Below, one piece after another: positions 40,977-48,612 of a DNA stretch of 64,000 nt. Location: assembly GCA_041393395.1 (NCBI GenBank), contig JAWKKG010000006.1, positions 310,001-374,000 on the forward strand, written 5' to 3'. A program made the position numbers and the translations under genes. The notes under the pieces are model-generated. The model saw nothing but the letters and a program-made list of their open reading frames with translations, had not been told where the DNA came from and ran no database searches. This DNA comes from JAGQIB01 sp041393395. Its GTDB lineage: Bacteria; ARS69. Within the stretch, counting starts at the first letter, position 1; each line of letters opens with the position of its first letter.

Positions 40977-41527
40977 CAACTCCTCCGCGCCAGGATCCAG
41001 TCGACGGCGGCGGCGAGGTCCTCGAACACGTGCTCCGGGGCGGGACCCTCCGCCGCCAGGGCCTCGCGGCCTCGCCCGGTGAGCACCAGCACCGGCGTGC
41101 AGCCGGCCGCCCGCGCGGCGAGGAGATCACGGGACGAGTCCCCCACCAGGTAGGACCGGAACAGATCGTAACCGTGGTCGGCGGCCGCTTCCAAGATCAT
41201 CCCGGGCCGGGGCTTGCGGCGGGGGGCCCCGCTCCCGGGCAGATCGTCCGCGTAGTAGAAGGCGTCGAAGCGGCCGCCGTGCGCGGCCGCGAGCTCGCGG
41301 CACCGCGCGTGAACCGCCTCCACGATCTCGCGGGTCACGATGCCCTTGGAGATTCCGGACTGGTTCGTGATCACCGAGACGGGCCAGCCGGCCGCCGTCA
41401 ATCGGCCCACCGCCTCGAACGCGCCGGGGATCGGCACGAACTCCTCGCCGCGCGTCACGCCCTGCGGGAGGTTCTCGTTGAGCGTGCCGTCCCGATCGAG
41501 CAGGACCGCAGGGCGGCGCGCGCTCAC
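40976..41527 (-). CDS. HAD-IIIA phosphatase (GmhB-like)
   Basis: A 183-residue haloacid-dehalogenase phosphatase resembling D,D-heptose 1,7-bisphosphate phosphatase. Catalytic residues are Asp11 and Asp13 in VLLDRDGTLNE. The second motif is SVITNQSGISKG, and the third/fourth are RKPRPGMILEAA and YLVGDSSRDLLAARAAGC. GmhB-type Cys ligands for zinc are not obvious, so the substrate may be a different sugar bisphosphate. The GTG start 41527 overlaps the propeller gene stop (GTGA). Position in a glycosylation operon suggests it supplies an activated-sugar precursor. Confidence 0.88.
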   Translation of the reverse strand: MSARRPAVLLDRDGTLNENLPQGVTRGEEFVPIPGAFEAVGRLTAAGWPVSVITNQSGISKGIVTREIVEAVHARCRELAAAHGGRFDAFYYADDLPGSGAPRRKPRPGMILEAAADHGYDLFRSYLVGDSSRDLLAARAAGCTPVLVLTGRGREALAAEGPAPEHVFEDLAAAVDWILARRS

Positions 41528-43674
41528 CGGCGGACGAGCACGCGCGTGGTCGCGAGATTGCCGCCGAGGTCGGTGGCGCGAACGAGGATCGAGTGCTCCT
41601 TCTCGCCCTCCGGCTCGACCTCGAACTCGAACGTCTCGCGCGGTGAGTCGTAGATGCCGTCCGCCGCGTCCAGGTCGACCCAGTCGGCGCCATCCACGGA
41701 GTACTCCAGCCGCACGACGTCGGAGAGCGCGTCCGTCGCCTGCCCCTTCACGCGCAGGAACGAGCCCTTCTCGCGCGACGACGACGCCTCGACGACGGGC
41801 GGGGTGTTGTCCACGACGAACGGCTCGCTGTCGGCCCACGCGGTCTTCTCGTTCGTGGGATTGAAACGTCGATCGCTCGCCGTCACGCGAATCAGGTACG
41901 TGCCGTCGGGGACACCCTGGCTGCTGAACGCGAACGAGTCTCCCTCGATCTCCTCCGCGAACTCCTTCCACTCGGTCTCGTCGTCGCGGCGGAACGAGAG
42001 ATCGAACTGCAGGAACTCGTCGTTCATATCGATCGCCTCCCACCGCACCTGGCGCATGCCGCGCGTCCACGGCGCGCGGATCTCCGGCGGGTAATCCGTC
42101 TCCGCGTTGTCGAACGAGTACTGCACATCCACGCCGCCGGGCAGCGACTGGTACAGCGGGCGCGGGCGCGGCTCCGGAACGTCGTCGAAGAAGCCGAGGC
42201 CGTTCGGGGACACGGTGACCCGGAGAATGCGCGGCGCGATGTTCTCCTGCAACGAGGAGATCCGCACCCGACGCACGAGTGCTGTTTCGCCCCCGAGCTT
42301 CGCCCGCCACTGGAAGTAGCGAACGGCCTCGGCGTCGAGACGGCCGTCGTCGCCGACCGCGCGCCATTCGCTCCACGTGTTGTCCGGTTCCTCCGTGTTC
42401 CCGGTGCGGTACGCGAGCGCGACCTTGCCCTCTCCGAGCCAGTCGGCGCGGCCCCACTTCGCGTTCACGCGGGCATCCAGCACCTGCGACGTGTACGTGC
42501 CGTCTTTGCCGGTTCGCCCGACGCGCAGGAGCCGCGGCGGCCCGGACGTCCCGAGCAGCACGTCGTCGCCGCTCCGCTCGATCGTCACGATCTGTGTTTC
42601 CTCGAGATCCTCCACGAGCGACGCTGCCCCGCGATCGTCCACCGCGTACAGGCGGCCCTCGTCCCCGGTTGCGACCAGCACCGCACTGCGATCCGCGTTC
42701 CACGCGAGATCGAAGATGGACGACTGCTGCGAGGACCAGAACCGCACTGTGGTGCCGCTCGCGTCGATTCGGTACAGGACGCCCTTGCCGGCGTCCGGCG
42801 ACGTGACCTGGAACAGGAAGTCCATGTCCCCGCCGTCTTCGTCTTCCGGGGCGGAACCGTCGCCGTTCGAGTCGGGCTGCGGCTTCTCCTGGTTCGCCTG
42901 ATCGCGGAGCGGAGCGGGCGCCGCCGCCGCGGCCCACACCTCGCCGTTCTCGCCCGCGAGCACCGCCGCGACCTCGCCTTCCGGCGAGTCGTACAGCACG
43001 CGGAGCTTGCCGCTGCGATCCACGCGCAGCACGAGGCCTTTCCCCTCCGTGCCCGCCAGGAACGTTCCGCCCGGCTCGGGCGCGAGTGACACGACGTGGT
43101 TGTCGTCGATCTCCGCGATCACGGACGCCGTTCCGTTCGGCTCGATCGCCACGATCTTCGCCGGCGCTCCGAGCCCGGCCCAGATGCGCCCGTCCTCGGC
43201 CTGGACGAGATCCCACACGTAGGACTCGTCGGCGTCGTAGACGATCCGGCCCTCGCGCGTCTTCGGATCGATCCGGTAGATGAAGCCCTCGGGCCCGGTG
43301 CCCGCCCAGATCGCGCCGTCCCGCGCGACCACGAGCGAAAGCACCTCCAGCGCCGCGCACTGGAAGAACTCCTCCGTTCCGTTCTCCCCGAGCTTCAGCA
43401 CCCATCCCTGGTCGCCGGTCGCGAGGTAGGTGCCGCTCGATCCGCTCGCGACGTCCCACAGGTACGCGACGTCCGGCTCGGCCAGGGTCCGGAGCGCGGG
43501 CGCGGGCGCGAGCGTGCCGTCCTCGCGGATGGTCACCTGCTCGGCCTTTCCCGCGAGGAACTCCTCCGCGGTGTCGTGGATCCAGTACTGCGGCGAGACC
43601 GCCGACGCGACGGACGCCGCCATCCACGTCGCCGCGATCGCGGCCGCGCCGCGAGCGATTGCTCGGTGCGTCAT
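41524..43674 (-). CDS. Exported beta-propeller protein with Ig-like C-terminal modules
   Basis: A 716-residue secreted or periplasmic protein. The signal peptide ends ASAVSP (hydrophobic ~10-25). Residues ~60-400 carry propeller blades with YLATGDQGWVLKLGENG, IWAGTGPEGFIYRID, IWAGLGAPAKIVAIEPNG and VLVATGDEGRLYAVDDRG. An Asp/Glu-rich insert (DSNGDGSAPEDEDGGD) near residue 285 could bind calcium. The C-terminal ~200 residues look like two Ig/fibronectin-like modules, for example VPDGTYLIRVTASDRR and DNTPPVVEASSSREKG. There is no FlgD-type tail. ATG 43674 overlaps the S55 peptidase stop (ATGA), and its own stop overlaps the HAD gene. It may be a substrate or scaffold for the operon's peptidase and glycosyltransferases. 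Confidence 0.82.
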   Translation of the reverse strand: MTHRAIARGAAAIAATWMAASVASAVSPQYWIHDTAEEFLAGKAEQVTIREDGTLAPAPALRTLAEPDVAYLWDVASGSSGTYLATGDQGWVLKLGENGTEEFFQCAALEVLSLVVARDGAIWAGTGPEGFIYRIDPKTREGRIVYDADESYVWDLVQAEDGRIWAGLGAPAKIVAIEPNGTASVIAEIDDNHVVSLAPEPGGTFLAGTEGKGLVLRVDRSGKLRVLYDSPEGEVAAVLAGENGEVWAAAAAPAPLRDQANQEKPQPDSNGDGSAPEDEDGGDMDFLFQVTSPDAGKGVLYRIDASGTTVRFWSSQQSSIFDLAWNADRSAVLVATGDEGRLYAVDDRGAASLVEDLEETQIVTIERSGDDVLLGTSGPPRLLRVGRTGKDGTYTSQVLDARVNAKWGRADWLGEGKVALAYRTGNTEEPDNTWSEWRAVGDDGRLDAEAVRYFQWRAKLGGETALVRRVRISSLQENIAPRILRVTVSPNGLGFFDDVPEPRPRPLYQSLPGGVDVQYSFDNAETDYPPEIRAPWTRGMRQVRWEAIDMNDEFLQFDLSFRRDDETEWKEFAEEIEGDSFAFSSQGVPDGTYLIRVTASDRRFNPTNEKTAWADSEPFVVDNTPPVVEASSSREKGSFLRVKGQATDALSDVVRLEYSVDGADWVDLDAADGIYDSPRETFEFEVEPEGEKEHSILVRATDLGGNLATTRVLVRR

Positions 43675-45509
43675 GACTTCTCCTCGCGAACCTCGAACAA
43701 GACCGTGTGTCCGCCCTGCAGGTAGCGACCGAGCGGCACGCGCTGCTCGCGCACGAGCTCGGCCGGCAGATCCTCGATCACCCCGGAGCGCGTCGCGCCG
43801 CCGAGAATCGCCTGTGCGGTGGGCGGCAGATCCGGGAGCGGCCGCCCGTCGACGAGCGCGCCCTCGGAGCGGCGGTACAGCAGCAGATACAACTCCTCCG
43901 TGGAACGGAGGCGGTCGATGCGCGTCAGCAACTCGTCGACCGAGCGCGGCGCGAAGTCGCGCGGGCTGCGCTCGGATTCGTACTTCTCCGCGTTCTGCGC
44001 GTCGGCCGCGAGCAGCAGGTAGCGGCCCGGCCGCGCGTTCGCCGGAAGCGGGATCTCGAACCGGTGCCGGGTCTCCTCGCCGCGCCAGTCGCGGAGGACG
44101 TACGTGCCGCGCACGGACTCCCCCGGACGCACCCGCTCGCGGTCCACCGCGAGCTCGGTCAGGAACGTCGCGCGGGTCCCGGGTTCCGCGTCGATCTCCG
44201 CGTCGATGCGCGCGATCTCGATCTTCTCGAAGGGATTCGAGAGCAGCACCTTCGTCGCCGCGCCGAGCAGGTCCACGAGATCGGAGAGCGTCTCGCTGCC
44301 GGTGAACGTCGTGGCGAGCATGGCCGAACGTCCATCGGCAAGCTCGAGCCGCTGGCGGAAGCGGATCGTCTGCTCGCCCTGCGTTCCTTCGCGCGCGAGC
44401 AGCGAGTTCGCCGCGGTCATGCCCACGAGCTGGGGCGCGAGCTCCGGATGACGCACGATCTCGTAGTGCCATTTCCGCTCGTCGCCGCGCTGGCGAAGGA
44501 GCACGTCGAAGTCGATCCGCGGCGGCGCGGGGCCGAGCCGGCCGGAGATCCCGGAGCGACGATCGCTCGTGCACACGCCGACCACATCGCCACCGCTGCC
44601 GAGCTTGAACGAGATCATGTCGCTCGGCACCACGGTGTGAATCGTGCCGTTCACGAGCGGGAACTCCACGTCGCCGATCTGGAAGAACGGATGTCCCCAG
44701 GCGTACACGCGATCGTCGTCCACCCAGGTCACGGTGCCGATCGCGGTCATGTCCACGTCGCCGCCCGCGAGCCGCACGCCGATCGTGGCCCCGGGTTCGA
44801 TCGCGCCCCCCGTCGACGTACGCCCGGTCCCGCCCTCGGCCACCGTGAAACCGAACGGCGCGAAGCGCTCCGCCGCGAGATCCGACAGACGCGGGTCCAG
44901 TCCCGCCAGCATGAGCGGGGCGCCGATCGATTCGAACTTCCGGGCGGTGGCCGGCGCGGGCATGGCCTCGCCCGGAGACGCCGGTCCTGCGGTGGCTCCG
45001 AAAGGATCCGGCAATCCCAGCCGCGCCGCCAGATCGCGGGCCGCACGATTCCCGGGAGTTCCCGGGCCGAGCCCGCCCGGCGTCACGGCGCCCCGCACCT
45101 CCCGCGCGAACGACCAGTCCGCCTCGCGCGCCATCTGCTCCGCCGGCGTGATGCCGAGGATCGGTTCCCGCAGGAACGGCCAGGTCGAGGACAGCGCGCC
45201 CACGAGGCGCCCGTCCTGATAGACGGGACTGCCGCTCATTCCCTGGGCCACGCCGAGGTGGGCGATGCGGTCGCCGATGCCTTTCGCGACGATCAGATCC
45301 TGGCCGGGGCCCGTGCTTCGCACCACGGAGAGGATCTCGACGTCGAACTCCTCGATGCGCGTGCCCGAGAGGACCGTCCGCACCTGCGCCACGGCCCCGG
45401 GGCGCACCTCGTCCAGGGGCAGGAGATCGGGCGCAGCCGCGGCCGGCTTCCCGCCTCCGGCGACGAGGAGCAGTACGAGCAGACGGACGGGGACGTGAAA
45501 TCGCGGCAC
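43671..45509 (-). CDS. SpoIVB-type S55 peptidase family protein
   Basis: A 612-residue exported serine peptidase homologue. A signal peptide (hydrophobic ~8-25) is followed by LPLDEVRPGAVAQVRTVLSGT. Then comes the S55 active-site motif GVAQGMSGSPVYQDGRLVGA with Ser92 as candidate nucleophile, and later RVYAWGHPFFQIGDVEFPLVNGTIHTVVPS, whose His could be the catalytic base. SpoIVB in Bacillus cleaves a sporulation factor, but this broad Gram-negative family has no known substrate. Start GTG 45509; ATGA overlap with the propeller gene. It leads a six-gene operon with glycosyltransferases, so processing of surface proteins is a reasonable inference. Proteolytic activity is untested. Confidence 0.85.
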   Translation of the reverse strand: MPRFHVPVRLLVLLLVAGGGKPAAAAPDLLPLDEVRPGAVAQVRTVLSGTRIEEFDVEILSVVRSTGPGQDLIVAKGIGDRIAHLGVAQGMSGSPVYQDGRLVGALSSTWPFLREPILGITPAEQMAREADWSFAREVRGAVTPGGLGPGTPGNRAARDLAARLGLPDPFGATAGPASPGEAMPAPATARKFESIGAPLMLAGLDPRLSDLAAERFAPFGFTVAEGGTGRTSTGGAIEPGATIGVRLAGGDVDMTAIGTVTWVDDDRVYAWGHPFFQIGDVEFPLVNGTIHTVVPSDMISFKLGSGGDVVGVCTSDRRSGISGRLGPAPPRIDFDVLLRQRGDERKWHYEIVRHPELAPQLVGMTAANSLLAREGTQGEQTIRFRQRLELADGRSAMLATTFTGSETLSDLVDLLGAATKVLLSNPFEKIEIARIDAEIDAEPGTRATFLTELAVDRERVRPGESVRGTYVLRDWRGEETRHRFEIPLPANARPGRYLLLAADAQNAEKYESERSPRDFAPRSVDELLTRIDRLRSTEELYLLLYRRSEGALVDGRPLPDLPPTAQAILGGATRSGVIEDLPAELVREQRVPLGRYLQGGHTVLFEVREEKS

Positions 45510-45716
45510 GGTCTCACCGGGTTTCGGGGCGGACGGGGCGGGCCAGAGCCTGGGAACCGTAGCGCCGGCGGGAGGTTCCTGTCAATCGACCCGGACGCCT
45601 AACCCCAAGTTTTCCAGCATGTTGCGAGATCGGCGTCAGCCCGGGACCGGTCCGCCGCCGATTCCGCCGACGAGACGGACGAGCCCGGCGATCTCGAGGA
45701 CCGCCGGGCCCGCGTA

Positions 45717-45740
45717 CCGGCTCTCGTCAGCGGGAGCCGG
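45717..45740. terminator. Hairpin between S8 peptidase and S55 operon
   Basis: CCGGCTCTC (45717-45725) pairs with GGGAGCCGG (45732-45740) with one G-U pair in the plus-strand RNA; the minus-strand RNA has one mismatch. It lies 47 bp beyond the end of the minus-strand S8 gene at 45787, so it may help end that transcript. No U-tract. The rest of this 277-bp gap shows nothing else recognisable. Confidence 0.25.
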
Positions 45741-45786
45741 CCCCCGCATGGTAGCGCGGACCGACCCCTCCCCGCATCCGAAGATC

Positions 45787-47685
45787 TCAGAGCGCCTTGC
45801 CGTTCGCCTGCAGCAGCGCCTCGGCCGAACGACGCGGATTGATGATCCGCATCGTCTCGTCTCCCTCCTGCACGACGTCCGCGTTGTCGAGGATCAGCGA
45901 GACGACCTGCGACGGTGTGAGGTTCGGATCGAGCGCGAACAGCTTCGCTGCGAGGTTCGCGACGTTCGGCGACGCCATCGACGTCCCCGAGAACGGCAGA
46001 CGGTCGCCGCCCGGGACGTAGCTCTCGACCTCGTAGCCGTTCGCGTACACGTTCACGGTCGGACCGAAGCTCGTGAACGTCGTGGCCTCGCCCGCCTGAT
46101 CCACCGCGCCGGCGATCAGCAGGTTGTCGAGCTGCAGCATCGGCGGGACGAACTCGTCGAACTCGATGTCGTTGTTCGAGTTCCCGGCGCCGCCCACGAA
46201 CAGGATCTCGGGCGCCGACCGGAACGCACTCTCCAGCCCCTCGCGGATCACGTCGAACTGGCGACGCGCCATCTCCTTGCGCTCCTCGGCGTCCTTCCCG
46301 ATGTTGTGCTGCTCGAGGCCGGCCTCGATCCCCGAGCGCGCGACCACCCAGCTCATGTTGACGACGCGCACGCCGTTCGCCCGGAAGTACTTCACGGCGT
46401 CGCTCGCGGCCTTCGCCATGTTCTCCGAGTCTTCCATCGTGGGCGGCTCGCCGATGATGCGCGGGTCGCCCGTGAGGCGGCAGTACAGGATTCGCGCGGC
46501 CGGATTCTCCGCCGCGGCGATGCCCGCCACGTGTGTGCCGTGCGCGTAGAGCGTGTAGCGGGTGAGATCCTCCATGAAATTCTTCACTTCGTCCTGCGAG
46601 AGCTGCGACATCTCCGTGCGGAGCTGCTTCGCTTCCGGCGAGTCGATCGCCGCCTGGAGATCGAACAGACCCTTGGCCCAGCCCTGCAGCGTGGGCACGG
46701 GACGCGTTGCGCCGGACATGTCGTACAGGTTCCCGGTCGTCCGCACGTTGTGCAGGTCGAACGCGATGCCGTGCATGTCGTCCACGAATCCGTTGCCGTC
46801 GTCGTCCTTGCCGTCGGCCTTCTCGTTCGGGTTCGTGAACAGCTGGTTCGTCTTCCCGAAGATCGCCGTGTCGACGCCCGTGTCCCACACCGCGATCTTC
46901 GTGGTCGTCAGATCGGAACGTCCCGCGAGATCGAGCGAGCGCTCGGCCCAGATGTCCTGCTTCTCCTCGCGATTCCGGTCGACCAGACCCTGCAGCGCCG
47001 CGACGGCCTCTCCCTTCACGGGCAGCCCCTGCGTGAGCAGCTCGCGGAACGAGAGGAGCTGCACCGCGATGTCGCGGCTCACCTCGGGATTCTTCGCGAC
47101 GATCGGGTCCACCTGTTCCTGGATCAGCCCGAGCACGAGCGGCTCCGAGATCATCTCCATCTGACCTTTGGTCTGCTGCAGCACGTCGGCCACGACGTTC
47201 CAGTCCAGGCCCGCGAGCCGCTTCTCGTACTCCTCGCGGAACTTCGGACCGAACACCGCCGGATCCGTGGAGCCGGTCGCCTGGATCGCCGCGATGCGCG
47301 ACTCGGTGCCGAGTCCCATCGTGGCCTTGATCGCCGGCTTGTCTTCCAGCGCGCGTGCCGCCTTCAGGTGCTCGAGCGCTTCGTCCCAGCGGTGCTGGAC
47401 CAGGGAGATGGTGGTCAGCGCGCTCTGCATGCCCTGGACCGTCGTCTTGTCCGCGATGTCGTAGCTCGCGAGATCAGCCTCGAGATCGGCCCGAACCTGC
47501 TTCGCGAGCTTCGCGATCGCGTCCTCGGACCGAACGATCTCCGATCCGGACATCGGCAACGTGTAGGAGTGGCGCGGGAGATCGTCGCGCTTCTCGATCT
47601 TCTTCTTCGCGGCGGGGGCAGACGCCGCCACGAGCAGGACGGCGGTGAGCGCCATCCCGATGCGGACGACGGAACGGACGTGCAT
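45787..47685 (-). CDS. S8 family subtilisin-like serine peptidase with long N-terminal domain
   Basis: A 632-residue exported peptidase. ATG 47685 has GAGGTG six bases upstream and yields a signal peptide (MHVRSVVRIGMALTAVLLVAAS...). Residues ~40-255 are a mostly helical domain of unknown type (RWDEALEHLKAARALEDKPAIKAT; DWNVVADVLQQTKGQMEMI). The S8 domain follows with Asp268 in VWDTGVD, His382 in AHGTHVAG and Ser569 in FSGTSMASP. A Ca-binding-like acidic loop NEKADGKDDDGNGFVDD (residues ~287-303) separates Asp and His. There is no C-terminal sorting domain, unlike the two large subtilases downstream, so it probably stays periplasmic. Monocistronic in appearance. Confidence 0.93.
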   Translation of the reverse strand: MHVRSVVRIGMALTAVLLVAASAPAAKKKIEKRDDLPRHSYTLPMSGSEIVRSEDAIAKLAKQVRADLEADLASYDIADKTTVQGMQSALTTISLVQHRWDEALEHLKAARALEDKPAIKATMGLGTESRIAAIQATGSTDPAVFGPKFREEYEKRLAGLDWNVVADVLQQTKGQMEMISEPLVLGLIQEQVDPIVAKNPEVSRDIAVQLLSFRELLTQGLPVKGEAVAALQGLVDRNREEKQDIWAERSLDLAGRSDLTTTKIAVWDTGVDTAIFGKTNQLFTNPNEKADGKDDDGNGFVDDMHGIAFDLHNVRTTGNLYDMSGATRPVPTLQGWAKGLFDLQAAIDSPEAKQLRTEMSQLSQDEVKNFMEDLTRYTLYAHGTHVAGIAAAENPAARILYCRLTGDPRIIGEPPTMEDSENMAKAASDAVKYFRANGVRVVNMSWVVARSGIEAGLEQHNIGKDAEERKEMARRQFDVIREGLESAFRSAPEILFVGGAGNSNNDIEFDEFVPPMLQLDNLLIAGAVDQAGEATTFTSFGPTVNVYANGYEVESYVPGGDRLPFSGTSMASPNVANLAAKLFALDPNLTPSQVVSLILDNADVVQEGDETMRIINPRRSAEALLQANGKAL

Positions 47686-47939
47686 GGAATCACCTCGGTG
47701 TTCGCGGGAACGGAAAGCCGCTGCGGTTGCAGGAAAAATACGAGACCCGGCCGGGTTCGGGCGAGGCGGCGGGGCGATTTCGTCATCCGACGGGACGGGA
47801 CGACGACGCGGCGGGGCGATTCCGCGGGCCCGCGGCCGCGGGCCGGCCCCCTCGCCCTCCCGGGCGGAGCGCGGTTTCCGGATCCCGACCACCCCGGACG
47901 GGGTATCCTCGTCGTCCCCTCCCGCCGCCGGAGTGTCCC

Positions 47940-48551
47940 TTGAGCCGTCGCACGGGAATCGCGATCGCCGTTTCGGGTGCGGCCCACGTCGCCCTGGTGC
48001 TGGCGCTGATGGCGTGGGGTGCCCGGGACCGGGATTTCCCGCTGCGCCGGCAGGTTCCGGTCCGCCTCATCCCCGCGGCCGAGCGGCCGAAGGTCGAGCC
48101 CCCGTCCCTCGAACCGCCCCCGCGCGAGGCGAAGCCGACGGACTCACCCCCGCCGCTTCGGCCTCCCGCCGCGGAGACTCCCCCGGCCGAGTCCTCCCGG
48201 CCGGGACCCGCGAGCCCACCGTCCGACCGGCCGGTCCCGCCCGAGAAGACCGACGAGGAAGAAGACCTTCCTCCGCCCCCGGTCGCGCCGCTGCCCCTGC
48301 GAGCCCCCGAGCGATCCGACGACGTCGCCTCGGAGTGGTGGGCCGATCGCTCGATGGTGACGTTCATCCAGGGTGCGAGGGTCGGCGACGCGCCGCGCGA
48401 CTCCATCCTGGACGACTGGATGACGCCGGCCGAACGCGTCCTCGCCCGCACGGACCGCGGCCTGAACGAGACGTTCCTGAAGCTCCGCCGGAAGTGGCGC
48501 GAGGAGAAGTTCCGCGAGGAGTACCAGAAGAACTTCCCGCTCATGAAGTGA
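47940..48551 (+). CDS. Hypothetical protein with TonB-like N-terminus
   Basis: A 203-residue protein starting at TTG 47940 (GGAG eight bases upstream). One membrane helix (residues ~6-26, GIAIAVSGAAHVALVLALMAW) is followed by a basic stretch and a long Pro/Glu/Lys-rich region (~40-125), as in TonB and energy-transducing proteins. Instead of the TonB C-terminal alpha/beta domain it ends in a charged helical segment with DDWMTPAERVLARTDRGLNETFLKLRRKWREEKFREEYQKNF. It therefore resembles only the anchoring and spanning part of TonB. It could tether something across the periplasm. The terminator of the convergent subtilase lies directly downstream. Confidence 0.7.
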   Translation: MSRRTGIAIAVSGAAHVALVLALMAWGARDRDFPLRRQVPVRLIPAAERPKVEPPSLEPPPREAKPTDSPPPLRPPAAETPPAESSRPGPASPPSDRPVPPEKTDEEEDLPPPPVAPLPLRAPERSDDVASEWWADRSMVTFIQGARVGDAPRDSILDDWMTPAERVLARTDRGLNETFLKLRRKWREEKFREEYQKNFPLMK

Positions 48552-48561
48552 GGCAGGAAAA

Positions 48562-48590
48562 GGGGCCCGCCGTGCGAGACGACGGGCCCC
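48562..48590 (-). terminator. Rho-independent terminator of the 1227-residue subtilase
   Basis: On the minus strand GGGGCCCG and CGGGCCCC form an 8-bp G/C stem with a 13-nt loop, followed by CTTTTCCT. It lies 22 bp past the subtilase stop. The design is nearly the same as the terminator of the paralogous subtilase at 52431-52466, as expected if it was copied with the gene. Confidence 0.8.
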
Positions 48591-48612
48591 GGTTCGCGAA
48601 CGGGATGGAACG

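Noticed and set aside
40976..41527. Naming the HAD phosphatase gmhB
   Set aside because: The fold and DxD motif fit, but the zinc-ligand cysteines are not evident and no other heptose genes are in the window.
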